Shown here piece after piece: positions 54,477-64,000 of a stretch of DNA of 64,000 nt; position 1 is the stretch's first letter, and every line of letters begins with the position of its first letter. The stretch is from the NCBI GenBank assembly GCA_033032865.1, contig JAWHQI010000028.1:9257001-9321000 (forward strand). Direction: 5' to 3'. The translations under genes and the position numbers were made by a program. Under the pieces are notes generated by a model. It was not told the DNA's origin, did no database searches, and saw nothing but the letters and a program-made list of their open reading frames with translations. This DNA comes from Dactylorhiza incarnata (Eukaryota; Streptophyta; Magnoliopsida; Asparagales; Orchidaceae).

Positions 54477-55584
54477 TGTTAAAATTTTTGATTGGACCGT
54501 TTAGGAGTAAGCAGGAGTTGTATCAATAAGAGTTATAGCCAAACAACCACAATGCCAAAACAACCACAATGCCAAAACCAGCAACACAAGAAATCTTTAT
54601 TGAAATAATACTGCTTTACAATGCGAGGCATACATGGCGAGACATGATTCATAAGAATCACGGAGACGAGAAGAACAAACACACCAAAAAACAGAAACCG
54701 GCGGTCTGCCAGAAAGAGACCGCACGGATTGCAACAAAGGTTCAGGCCGCCCGGATTGTTCTGCTGTACTCCCAGACCGCTTGCACAGTCAGACCGCAGA
54801 AACACCTTGAGACCGCACGAACAGGAGCAGACAAACTGCACTGCCAGACCGCAATCTCAGCCCGCACGAACTGAAGCTTATTCAACTGAACAAAGAACTG
54901 AAGCTGTCGCCAGACCGAACTCAGATCGCCTAACCGCTGAAGGTCGCCTGATCGCTGAGTTTACTGCGAACAGTACAAGAACACTAAACCAGTTCGCTGA
55001 CAAGCCGCAGCCGAACTGTTTATTCGAGCCACCGGAAATCACCAAGGAAGGAGACCGCAACCTGCTGACCGCAAACAGTTCTCGTTATGAATGACGGGCC
55101 ATGCACCCCTATTTATAGGCGGGTGGACGGATGTCGTCACCGCACAAACCGGGATACAGTCACCACCCATCAGCTCGCGAACGGTCTCCAAAACCAGACC
55201 GCGCGAACACAGCACTTGGACAAAATTCAGTCCAAGACCGAAGTCAGCAGCAAGCCGCGCACAAACCGCACGGACACAGCGATCACCCTTCCTGAGATCG
55301 CCAACACAGAGAAGCAACTAGCCGACTTGAAACAAGTCGCCAGAATAGAAACCAAGCCGCCCGGTCTCATCGGTCAACCAAGAACAGACCGACTAGAACA
55401 AGACCGGAAACAACCCGCAACAGGTCGCCAGAACCAGCGACCTAAACCAAGAAGCAGGCTGGCCGATCGCACCAGATCGCCAGGAACAAACCGCCAGAGC
55501 ACCAACGCAGACCGCGCGGTCTCTGCGGTCTCCAGCCTTCAAACCGGCCGGACTCCTATCCACTTCACTTCAACAATTTCAACA
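54477..55584 (-). repeat. Copia-10 3' LTR
   Basis: 1108 bp. It differs from the other LTR at 54612, 55093, 55195, 55332 and 55505 (approximate positions). Rich in AGACCGC and GCGGTC words. Minus-strand TATA box TATAAAT at 55111-55117. The open frames inside, on both strands, are LTR translation. Confidence 0.95.
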
Positions 55585-58500
55585 CTCCCCCTTGAAGTGG
55601 GAAGTGGAAACTAGCCCGAGCAACTCCCTTAACCGAGTAAACGGTCCCTTTGCCAGCGGCTTTGTGAAGATGTCTGCGACATTGTCCGCACTCCGAACAT
55701 GCTCGACCTTAAGAGATCCTCCCAACACCTTTTCACGAATGAAATGGTGCTCAATCTCTATATGTTTGGTCCTCGCGTGACAAACTGGATTGTTAACCAG
55801 CTTGAGAGCACTCTCATTGTCCCCGCGTAGCATAGTGGGACCTCGAACCTCCTGATGAACGTCCTCTACCAACCTCCTGAGCCAAATAGCTTCCTGAGCT
55901 GCCAAGGCCGAAGCCTTGTATTCTGCTTCCGTGGTAGAAACAGACACCGAGTCTTGCTTTTTGCTGCACCAAGAGATAGCTGTGGGGCCCGTCATAAAGA
56001 CATAACCCGACGTTGATCTCCGATCATCCACGTCTCCCCCATAATCAGCATCCATGAAACCATGCAACTCCAAGCTTGACCCTCTCCTATATAGGAGACC
56101 CAAATCAGAGGTCGACTTCACATACTTCAGTATGCCTTTAGCCGCCAGAAGATGAGTTTTTCGTGGTTCCGCCATGTACCGACTCACTTTGCCAACTGCA
56201 TAAGCAATATCCGGCCTTGTGATCGTCAAATAGATCAAGCTCCCAACCAGAGCTCAGAACACCAACGGATCAGATAAGATTCTCCCCTCATCCTTCCGAA
56301 GCTTATGATGTTGCTCCAAAGGTATAGAGCTGCTCTTCCCTTCCTCCATGCCAAATCGTTTCACGATTCGCTCTGCATATCCTTCCTGAGAAATGAGCAC
56401 TCCGCTCTCCCGTCTCTGGACCTCGAGTCCAAGGAAATGATGAAGCTCCCCTAGATCCTTCATCTCAAACCTGATAGCAAGCTCAGCCCTGAGTCTTGCA
56501 ACAGCTTCCTTCGAGTTCCCGGTGACAATCATGTCATCCACATACAGCAGCACAATCACCCGAAGCACCCCTTCCTTCTTGATGAACAAGCTAGAATCAG
56601 AGTCTGAAGCAACGAATCCACAGAATAAGAGATATTCTGCAATCTTCCCGTACCACGCCCGAGGCGCTTGCTTCAACCCGTACAGGGCCTTCTTCAATTT
56701 GCAAACATAGTCTGGATACTCCTTCGAGATGAAGCCTTGCGGTTGAATCATGAAGATATCTTTGTCAATCTCGCCGTATAAGAAAGCATTCTTCACGTCG
56801 AGTTGCCAAATCTCCCAACCACTCGAAGCCGCCAAGGCAATAACAAATCGAACCGAAGTCATCTTTGCCACTGGACTAAATGTTTCATCATAATCTTCTC
56901 CGTACTGCTGTGAGAACCCACGAGCTACAAGGCGAGCCTTGTAACGCTCGATACTACCGTCAGCTTTTTTCTTCAGCTTGAAGACCCACTTGCAAGTGAC
57001 AGGAGTAGTGCCCTTGGGCTTGGGCACAAGAGACCAGGTCTCATTCTTCTCGAGAGCTGTCATCTCTTCCTGCATAGCAATGTCCCACTCCTTCACACCT
57101 CTGGCCTTCTCAAAGCTCGACGGCTCCCTTTCATCTAAGGGACCAGCAAAGAAACAAGAAACAAAGTTCACCATGTTTCCTCCTGTGTATCGATCTGGTG
57201 GTTGAATAGTCCTCTTCGACCTCCTAAGAGGTTGCTCCTGACTAACCACCTCCTCAGCCGCTTCTTCTGTGCAAGCTTCTTTCCCAGATGAACATGGAGC
57301 ATCGCTCCCCCTGCTTCCAGAACCTGAAGCCTCCATCTCAGAGGTTGACACACCTGGAGCTCCTGGTGAAACAGGCAACTCCACTTGAAGACTTCCTGCA
57401 GCTTTTCCTCCTTCATCAACCCTGCCCTCTGGTAGTTCAACTCCTGAACTCCCCTTGTAGGAAGTTACTTCATCGAACACCACATCCCGAGAAACAATTG
57501 ACCTTCGTGTCTCAGGATCCATGCATCTCCATCCCTTCTTCCGCTCATCATACCCAACAAAGACTAGCTTCCTTGCTTTCGCATCAAGCTTTGTTCGAAG
57601 AGCATCAGGAATATGCACATAGCAGGTTGATCCAAACACCCGAAGGTGAGCAACACTCGGCTTCTCCTTGAACATTAGTTCGTGAGGGGTCTTCATGTTG
57701 ATAGGACTTAGAGGCAATCTGTTGATGACATAAGCTGCGCAAGACATTCCCTCCGCCCAGAAGGACTTTGGAATACTCTTGGCATGAAGCCAGCATTTGC
57801 AAGTTTCCGTCAGATGACGGATCTTCCTTTCGGCAACGCCATTCTGCTGTGGAGTATGGGCACAAGTGAGCTCTCTCCGAACGCCGTGTTTCCTGCAAAA
57901 ACTTGAGAACTCACCAGAGGTGAACTCCCCACCATTGTCAGTTCTCAACTTCTTCACCCGCAGGCCTAAACGACCTTCCACCAGCTCCTTGAACTCCACA
58001 AATTTAGCAAAGGCTTCTGACTTCTCTTTCATGAAATACACCCAGACATATCTGGTGTAGTCGTCAATCAACACCAACATGTATCTGTTGCCTCCAAGGC
58101 TTGGGGTGGCAGTCGGTCCCATCAAATCACCGTGGATGCATTCCAACGGCACTTTGCACCTTGTTTGCGATTTGTCAAATGGAAGTCGATGAGACTTACC
58201 AAACTGACATCCTTCGCAGACATGACCGTCTCCATAGGAAGACAAGCTAGGCAAGCCATTGACAAGGCCCTTTACAGCCATAGCCTTTAATTTGTCCATG
58301 CCTACATGCCCCAACCTTTCATGCCAAATGGCCGCGCCATCGTTTGTCCTCATCTTATCAACATAGGTACTTGTCGATAAAACGAACAAGTCCTTCACCC
58401 GCTTGCCGACATGAAAAACTTCTCCCTTTATCTCCGGTTGAGTTTTGAGAAACTTCACTTCTGTTGGGCCAAACAGAACGTGATAACCGGCATCGACCGC

Positions 58501-59676
58501 GTTGGTCACAGAGAAGAGATTTTTCTTCATACCAGGCACGTGATAAACACTCCTCAACGTGAGTGGACCCTTATCACTGCTCAGAGAGATGACTCCTTCG
58601 TGCTCTACTGGATGAATAGAATTATCAGCCGTAATGATAGCATTATTACCTGAGTAAGGCGCCAAAGAAGAGAACTTTGATCCATCTCCGGTGAGATGAT
58701 GTCCACACCCTGAATCAACAATCCAGTCCTCTTCATAGTTGATGGAAGCCAAGGCTTTAACGGGCATCGCCGTTATATTAGACACAAAGGCTCCTCCCCA
58801 TCCAACTTCACCAGACTTTGGCATCTCCTTCTCCACTACATGTCCCGGCTGAAGATTCACTCGACAATCTTTCTTGAAGTGCCCGGTCTTGTTGCATCTA
58901 AAGCACTTTGGTCCCTCACCTTTCTTCTTCCCATCAGACTTAGGAGCATAGCCCCTATCTTGCTGACCTGAAGTGGAGGGTCCATCATGACCCGGCTTCT
59001 TCTTCTCCCATTTCTTCTTCCTCTTCCCAGAGAACATCACATCACTTTCTCCCCCGGAGATAGAAACCCCCGCCATCTGTCTTGCTAAACTTTCTTGCGA
59101 AGCAAGAAGGTTCTCCAGCTCCAACAACGACGGTTGATTTGCCCAACCCTGAACTGAAGTCACAAAGGCAAGATACTCCTTCCGCAACCCGCGAATGATA
59201 TGCCTCTTCAGTTTTGCCTCAGAGATTGGCTCATCAGGGTCCAAAGCAGAAATTTCTGCCGTGAGATTCTTCATCTTGAGGAAGAAGGTAGAAATAGAAA
59301 GATCACCTTGAGAGGCTTTAGCCAACTCATTTTCAAGAAACTGTAGCCTTGCTACATTCTTCTTATTGAACAATCCATCCAAGGATGTCCAGATCTCCGC
59401 AGCAGATTTACATCCGATAACATGATCAAACAGCTCTGGTGAGATAGCCCTCTTGAGAGTGAACTCTGCCTTAGCATTCAACCTCCTCCAAAGCCTCACC
59501 TCTGCCATATTATCACCTGCTGGAAACACCTCCTGTGTGTCTTCTCCGCCGACTATCTCCCAAAGATCCTCGCCAATCAAATAACTCTCCATACATGACT
59601 TCCACTTTTTGAAGTTAGTCGATGTGAGGAGTTCAATACCAAGACCTCTTGCGAAACTGCCTTCCATGGCAATCAA
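55579..59676 (-). CDS. Copia-10 gag-pol polyprotein with one premature stop
   Basis: A single minus-strand frame of about 1,365 codons from ATG 59676 (MIAMEGSFARGLGIELL). Gag occupies residues 1-290 with a zinc knuckle CFRCNKTGHFKKDC (258-271). Protease has IVDSGCGHHLTGD (DSG 321-323). GAG-pre-integrase (IWHERLGHVGMDKL) follows, then integrase with HGDLMGP, LRTDNGGEF and PQQNGVAERK, all catalytic residues kept. RT has the box LLYVDDMIVTG near residue 1065. The stop at 56251-56253 replaces an Arg-type codon in the usual YRSLVGSLIYL context (CGA to TGA). After it the last 219 residues (RT end and RNase H, RTKHIEIEHHFIREKV) stay open. Clade not assigned with confidence. Confidence 0.9.
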
Positions 59677-59745
59677 TGTGGTCTCTCCTTCACAAAGACG
59701 ATGGCAACTCTAGTTGATCACTGCTTATCCACTCCAGGAACCTAC

Positions 59746-59756
59746 CTCTGATACCA
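59746..59756 (-). other. Copia-10 primer-binding site
   Basis: The minus strand reads TGGTATCAGAG directly next to the 5' LTR, matching initiator-Met tRNA. Confidence 0.9.
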
Positions 59757-60864
59757 TGTTAAAATTTTTGATTGGACCGTTTAGGAGTAAGCAGGAGTTG
59801 TATCAATAAGAGTTATAGCCAAACAACCACAATGCCAAAACAACCACAATGCCAAAACCAGCAACACAAGAAATCTTTATTGAAATAATACCGCTTTACA
59901 ATGCGAGGCATACATGGCGAGACATGATTCATAAGAATCACGGAGACGAGAAGAACAAACACACCAAAAAACAGAAACCGGCGGTCTGCCAGAAAGAGAC
60001 CGCACGGATTGCAACAAAGGTTCAGGCCGCCCGGATTGTTCTGCTGTACTCCCAGACCGCTTGCACAGTCAGACCGCAGAAACACCTTGAGACCGCACGA
60101 ACAGGAGCAGACAAACTGCACTGCCAGACCGCAATCTCAGCCCGCACGAACTGAAGCTTATTCAACTGAACAAAGAACTGAAGCTGTCGCCAGACCGAAC
60201 TCAGATCGCCTAACCGCTGAAGGTCGCCTGATCGCTGAGTTTACTGCGAACAGTACAAGAACACTAAACCAGTTCGCTGACAAGCCGCAGCCGAACTGTT
60301 TATTCGAGCCACCGGAAATCACCAAGGAAGGAGACCGCAACCTGCTGACCGCAAACAGTTCTCGTTATGAATTACGGGCCATGCACCCCTATTTATAGGC
60401 GGGTGGACGGATGTCGTCACCGCACAAACCGGGATACAGTCACCACCCATCAGCTCGCGAACGGTCTCCAAAACTAGACCGCGCGAACACAGCACTTGGA
60501 CAAAATTCAGTCCAAGACCGAAGTCAGCAGCAAGCCGCGCACAAACCGCACGGACACAGCGATCACCCTTCCTGAGATCGCCAACACAGAGAAGCAACTA
60601 GCCGACTTGAACCAAGTCGCCAGAATAGAAACCAAGCCGCCCGGTCTCATCGGTCAACCAAGAACAGACCGACTAGAACAAGACCGGAAACAACCCGCAA
60701 CAGGTCGCCAGAACCAGCGACCTAAACCAAGAAGCAGGCTGGCCGATCGCACCAGATCGCCAGGAACAAACCGCCAGAGCACCAGCGCAGACCGCGCGGT
60801 CTCTGCGGTCTCCAGCCTTCAAACCGGCCGGACTCCTATCCACTTCACTTCAACAATTTCAACA
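59757..60864 (-). repeat. Copia-10 5' LTR
   Basis: 1108 bp, offset exactly 5280 from the 3' LTR. Minus-strand TATA box at 60391-60397. Bounded by TGTTAAAATTTTTG and TTTCAACA, followed by CTCAC. Confidence 0.95.
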
Positions 60865-61926
60865 CTCACCTAGTGTGTTGGCGCCTCGGCAAGCCTCCAC
60901 CCTCATGGTCACGAGAGCAAGGGTAGCGTCGATCTTCTGATTGCTTGCGTAGGGGGGATAGACGGGAAGATCCCGCTCGCCTAAAAAAGCTTTGAAATTT
61001 CAATAAAGACGGAGTTACTGGGAATAAAGTTGTAGTTATTAAGCGAGATCTTTACCTTCCCCAGCGAGCACTGGAGGCAGCGAGTCGAGGTTGCGGCGGA
61101 GATGAATGACCTCAAAGTTCTTCTTACAGAAGAACTGATAAAGGAGGGCACATGTCCTCCGAGAGCAGTGGGTTGGTAGGTGGTCTCGCCGTGCTTGACT
61201 GGCGAGATCGGGATATTGCAGAAGTTCCCCTTGACGAAGAGGAACTTCTGGCCCAGAAGTGGGCCTTATTGACGGTCTCGTCGACCTTAGGACCCGAGCC
61301 CACAAAGTAGGCGGTCCCGTCCTTATAGGAGCGGAAGGAGAACAGCTTCCGGAAGACCGGAAGACTGAACGCAATGCGCTCCTCGCGTAAGTAGCAGGCA
61401 AAGGCTGTGATCACCGCCATGGCGTTAGGGGTAAGCTAACCCGGAGCAACACCATAATGCTTGAGCACCTGGCGAGCAGCAAGAAGACCAGGGTTAGCTC
61501 ACATAATGAGCGAGATTTGACCTGCAGAAAATAAGAAGCGAGCGAGAGCGATTTTTACCTAGCGAACTTCCGGCCACAAGGGGAGACGCAAGCCGACCGC
61601 GAAATGCGCGGTGGGGATGGCCAGCTCGTCGACAAATGGCGCATTGATCACGTCGTTCTCGCTAGGACGACGTGCCTCAAATGGAGGGGTGATGTAGTCA
61701 GCGACCGCGCTGAAATATTCCTCGTCTGTCAGGTTGAAGTGGAAGAAGCTGTGCTCGGCGAAAGCCTTAGTGATCTTTCGCCGACCCTGCGACTCGTTAG
61801 CATCGCCACCCATTTCAATAACCTGTGAGAAAGGAAGTAGAACGAGAACGGGAACGAGCGAGAGCTCTGAAGCGGAGGAGGAAGAAGGTTGACAGTAAAT
61901 GCGGTGGTTGACTCATTTATGACCGC

Positions 61927-61936
61927 CTATTTATAG
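61927..61936 (-). promoter_or_regulatory. TATA box for antisense gene b (Tat-3)
   Basis: The minus strand reads CTATAAATAG, 114 bp upstream of the ATG at 61813, identical to 5127-5136 in Tat-1. The non-coding stretch 61937-62270 beyond it is rich in GCGAGA words and holds no gene. Confidence 0.65.
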
Positions 61937-62274
61937 CAAAAGTAAAAGGGCGGGAAGAAGCCCAAGCGCCGGTGGGCGCGGTTAGCCAAAACGTCACATC
62001 ACGGCCGCGGGCGAGAAAGGCCCGCGGGGTTAGTACAAGCAACATTGTCGCAAGATACATTTAGCGAGAACAGAGGGTCCTCGCGAGCACAACATAACAT
62101 GAGAATGAAACGGACTAATTAGCAGCGAGCGAGAACTAATGAAAAGCTAGTAATAATGATTATAAACGATATAAAACCAATATATGAGTGTCAAATATAT
62201 GAGTTGCAAGCCACTATGAGATTGTCTAGAATAACGGCACTCATTAACAAGTAATAAAAGTTCGCGACAACGAA

Positions 62275-63226
62275 AAGTTAGCGAGAATCATGGGGCAACC
62301 ATTTCCACCTACCCCCACCTCGTGACCCGGAACGCGGCGGTACCCTAGAATTATAGTAATCCTCGGCCGCGCGGCCCTCCCGGTCAATGAGGAAGGCGTA
62401 ACCCCTCATCCTCGCTATATGCACCTCCGACGTCGTGATGTTCTCATCGTGATCGCGTTGTCTCGCGGCCCGGATCCTCGCACACTCTTCCATCAAGACA
62501 GCATGCCTATCCTCGGCGGCTTCTCTGTCCCGCCTCGCCTGCATGTTGAGGTCCATCAGCATCCGACCATGTTTTCTCAGCAACTCTGCGGCTCGTTATT
62601 TCATCATCTCAGGATCTCGCGGATCCCCTAAGAAGTCTTCCACCTGGTCAGGAAGGGGGGACATCTCGTCGTCGCCCAACTCAGAATCCGCAGGGGGATT
62701 TTCAGAATTCTCTGCGAAATATTACGAAAAAGTTAGATAGCGCGCTTGAGTTCGCGCAGGGCAGGGGGGGTCGTCGGAATGCTTACCCAGTGGGGGGCGG
62801 GAAGTCACAGGGCGGCCCTGGAAGACATTACCATAGTGGGGGTAGAGGGATTTACCCAGGCCAGGAGGGTAGGCTGCGCTGTTGGTCGGAGGGATCTTTG
62901 GCGGCACAGAGCCGCCGGTCTCCTCGCTCGTCAGGAGTCGGAACCCTAGCTTATCTATAGTTTTGTCAGGAGGAGGTGGAGATGGAGGCCGCAATGCCTG
63001 GCGAGCCGGGGACTTTCGGGGCGAGACTGCAAGAAGCAGGGAATGAAGGTCAGTTGACAAAAGGAGGGATGGCATGCGAGATTAAGGGCGTACCCGCAAC
63101 ATTTTTCCCAGCTAGATTTGCACCCATCGACGGACTTTGGCGAGACCCACCAGAAGGTTCGCCAGCGTCCTCGTTCGGCAAGGTATCCTGCGAGTAGACA
63201 TGAATCACAGGCAAACATATTAACTT
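62275..63226 (-). pseudogene. Tat-3 antisense gene a (partial)
   Basis: Minus-strand exons match Tat-1: one beginning DTLPNEDAGEPSGG after an acceptor AG near 63187, a GT donor near 63092, and an exon SPRKSPARQALRPPSPPPPDKTIDK...LTSEETGGSVPPKIPPTNSAAYPPGLGKSLYPHYGNVFQGRPVTSRPPLG. An intron with GTAAGC donor and TTTCGCAG acceptor follows, then ENSENPPADSELGDDEMSPLPDQVEDFLGDPRDP. The last exon ends GSRGGGRWKWLPHDSR. One in-frame stop lies near 62600. The first exon is beyond the 63227 insertion. Function unknown. Confidence 0.6.
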
Positions 63227-64000
63227 TGTTGGAACCTTAGGTTCTGATTTGAGTTAGGATCCTTAGTTAATCATTATCAACTCTCCTAAAGCAAACATAA
63301 ATTAAATATAATGCGATCGAATCGGAGAAGAATAGGTAAAAATATAACAAGCCCTCTGCGTTCGACGAACGGCTACCGGCGTTCGACGAACAACATTCAG
63401 CGCTCGACGCCTTCTCTCAGGCTCAGCGCTTTCTCTATCAGAACAGCGCTCGACGAATTAAGTCAGAATAACCTCAGCGGCCAGGCATTCTCTGAACGAC
63501 GCTCGACAAACTCAAGCCAGCGGTCGACAAATCTCTTTCAAAACAGCGCTCAACGAAAAATGTTGTCAGCAAATATTCATATTATACAGCAGTACTAACA
63601 TTATTATATACATGCTTTTCTGATGTAGCTGTTGCAGGCAATAACGTTTATAGCCGTTTGCAGAAAACTCCTCTTCCCAAGGAATCAAAATTAAAGAGAC
63701 TTTATCTCTTTCCCTAATCCCAGGAAGAATTCAAAAGCCTTCTCCGGGTTATATATGAAGAGAAGAGCAGAAATATAAATAGAGACAGAGAGGAATAGAA
63801 AAACACATAGAGAACACACAGATACAAAAAAAGAAAGATCTATTTTTGTATATCTTTTCTTTTGCTAACATCTTCTTGCAGATCACATATATCCTGAGAC
63901 ACCAATCACAACCATTTTCTCAGGATCATCACTTCTTAAGAAGAAAGAAGTGTTTGTACAATCAAGAGGAGAGGACTCCAGAACTGTCATCAATTTATAT
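63227..64000 (+). mobile_element. Start of another LTR element (5' LTR end, runs off the window)
   Basis: TGTTGGAACCTTAGG begins where Tat-3 similarity stops. The region 63355-63560 is packed with GCGTTCGACGAA and CAGCGNTCGACGAA words. A TATAAAT box (63774-63780) and an A/G-rich leader follow. No coding frame is seen. Assignment as an LTR rests on the TG start, TATA box, abrupt boundary and motif cluster; the partner LTR is not visible. Confidence 0.55.

Larger units (their letters stand above)
54477..60864 (-). mobile_element. Copia-10: near-intact Ty1/copia element
   Basis: Two 1108-bp LTRs (54477-55584 and 59757-60864), an exact target duplication CTCAC (54472-54476 and 60865-60869), a minus-strand primer site and a purine tract (AAGGGGGAG). 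Comparing the LTRs base by base I find five substitutions and no indels (about 0.45%), the smallest divergence in the window. The polyprotein is open apart from one stop. It is the most recent insertion here and may still be transcribed. Confidence 0.95.
53720..61813 (-). pseudogene. Tat-3 antisense gene b, split by Copia-10
   Basis: On the minus strand: ATG at 61813 (MGGDANESQGRRKITKAFAEHSFFHFNLTDEEYF), exon 1 to about 61560, exon 2 with the PF04195-like block LTPNAMAVITAFACYLREERIAFSLPVF and YKDGTAYFVGS, and an exon around 60985-60870. The gene then resumes at 54471 beyond Copia-10 with a Lys-rich stretch, SARSQLRSAELAHMTGRR and VELARAYQGLLTENVQQKEKLLAVE. A 70-bp GT-AG intron (about 53865-53796) precedes a short last exon (DVKAAGRADARIL) at the deletion junction. 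Exon order matches Tat-1. Stops occur in several exons. Confidence 0.7.
49686..63226 (+). mobile_element. Tat-3: Tat-lineage Ty3/gypsy deletion derivative
   Basis: 5' LTR (49686-50955), gag, protease and the first part of RT run to about 53706, where the sequence jumps straight into the antisense gene b (minus strand). RT core, RNase H, integrase and the tandem arrays seen in Tat-1 are missing. Copia-10 interrupts the antisense gene at 54477, and another LTR element begins at 63227 within an intron of antisense gene a. The 3' LTR is not in the window. Confidence 0.85.

Noticed and set aside
54569..55614. Several 100-175-residue frames at both Copia-10 ends
   Set aside because: Identical in both LTRs, Thr/Arg/Gln-rich because of the AGACCGC words, without homology.
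1..64000. A host gene or gene cluster
   Set aside because: Every recognisable domain is gag, protease, RT, RNase H, integrase, chromodomain, env-like or the Tat antisense type.

Overview
This window is plant nuclear DNA made almost entirely of nested LTR retrotransposons. I found no host protein gene, rRNA, tRNA or CRISPR array. The evidence for an angiosperm is the element mix: Ty3/gypsy Tat- and Athila-type elements, a chromovirus with a chromodomain, Ty1/copia SIRE-type elements with an env-like ORF, and primer-binding sites matching initiator Met tRNA or Asp tRNA. The species is not identifiable from the sequence alone. Element names used below (Tat-1, Athila-7 and so on) are working labels for this window.

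Left nest (1-27126). The oldest layer is a chromovirus (probably Galadriel-like), pol 15647-18316, chromodomain tail 26582-26680 and 3' LTR 26715-27126. A SIRE-type copia element (12914-15641: env-like ORF and 3' LTR) sits in its RT region. Tat-1 (1-12913: RNase H tail, integrase, two tandem arrays, two antisense genes, 3' LTR) sits in that SIRE element. A 5.07-kb gag-only element, TR-GAG A (7707-12775, TSD TCTTC), sits in the Tat-1 LTR. A second pol-less element, TR-GAG B (18317-26576, TSD CATAC), splits the chromodomain and itself contains a solo LTR (19998-22116, TSD TTATG).

Right nest (27948-64000). A SIRE-like LTR fragment is cut by Athila-9 (plus strand). The LTR of Athila-9 is split by Athila-7 (28618-44876, minus strand, TSD CTGAG), which contains pol-deleted SIRE-2 (36978-43572). 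The 3' part of Athila-9 is cut at 49686 by Tat-3, a deletion derivative. Tat-3 hosts Copia-10 (54477-60864, TSD CTCAC), the youngest element: its two 1108-bp LTRs differ at 5 sites, and one premature stop is the only lesion I see in its polyprotein. Tat-3 is in turn cut at 63227 by the start of another LTR that runs off the window.

Three signals stand out. (1) Both Tat copies carry an antisense module of two intron-containing genes, with TATA boxes on the minus strand. (2) Nearly every LTR family carries its own cluster of short motifs, mostly palindromic. This recalls the family-specific motif arrays of VANDAL transposons that are read by VANC anti-silencing proteins; here that link is only a hypothesis. 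(3) An exact 14-mer, CTGCGTTCGACGAA, occurs in three otherwise unrelated LTR families.
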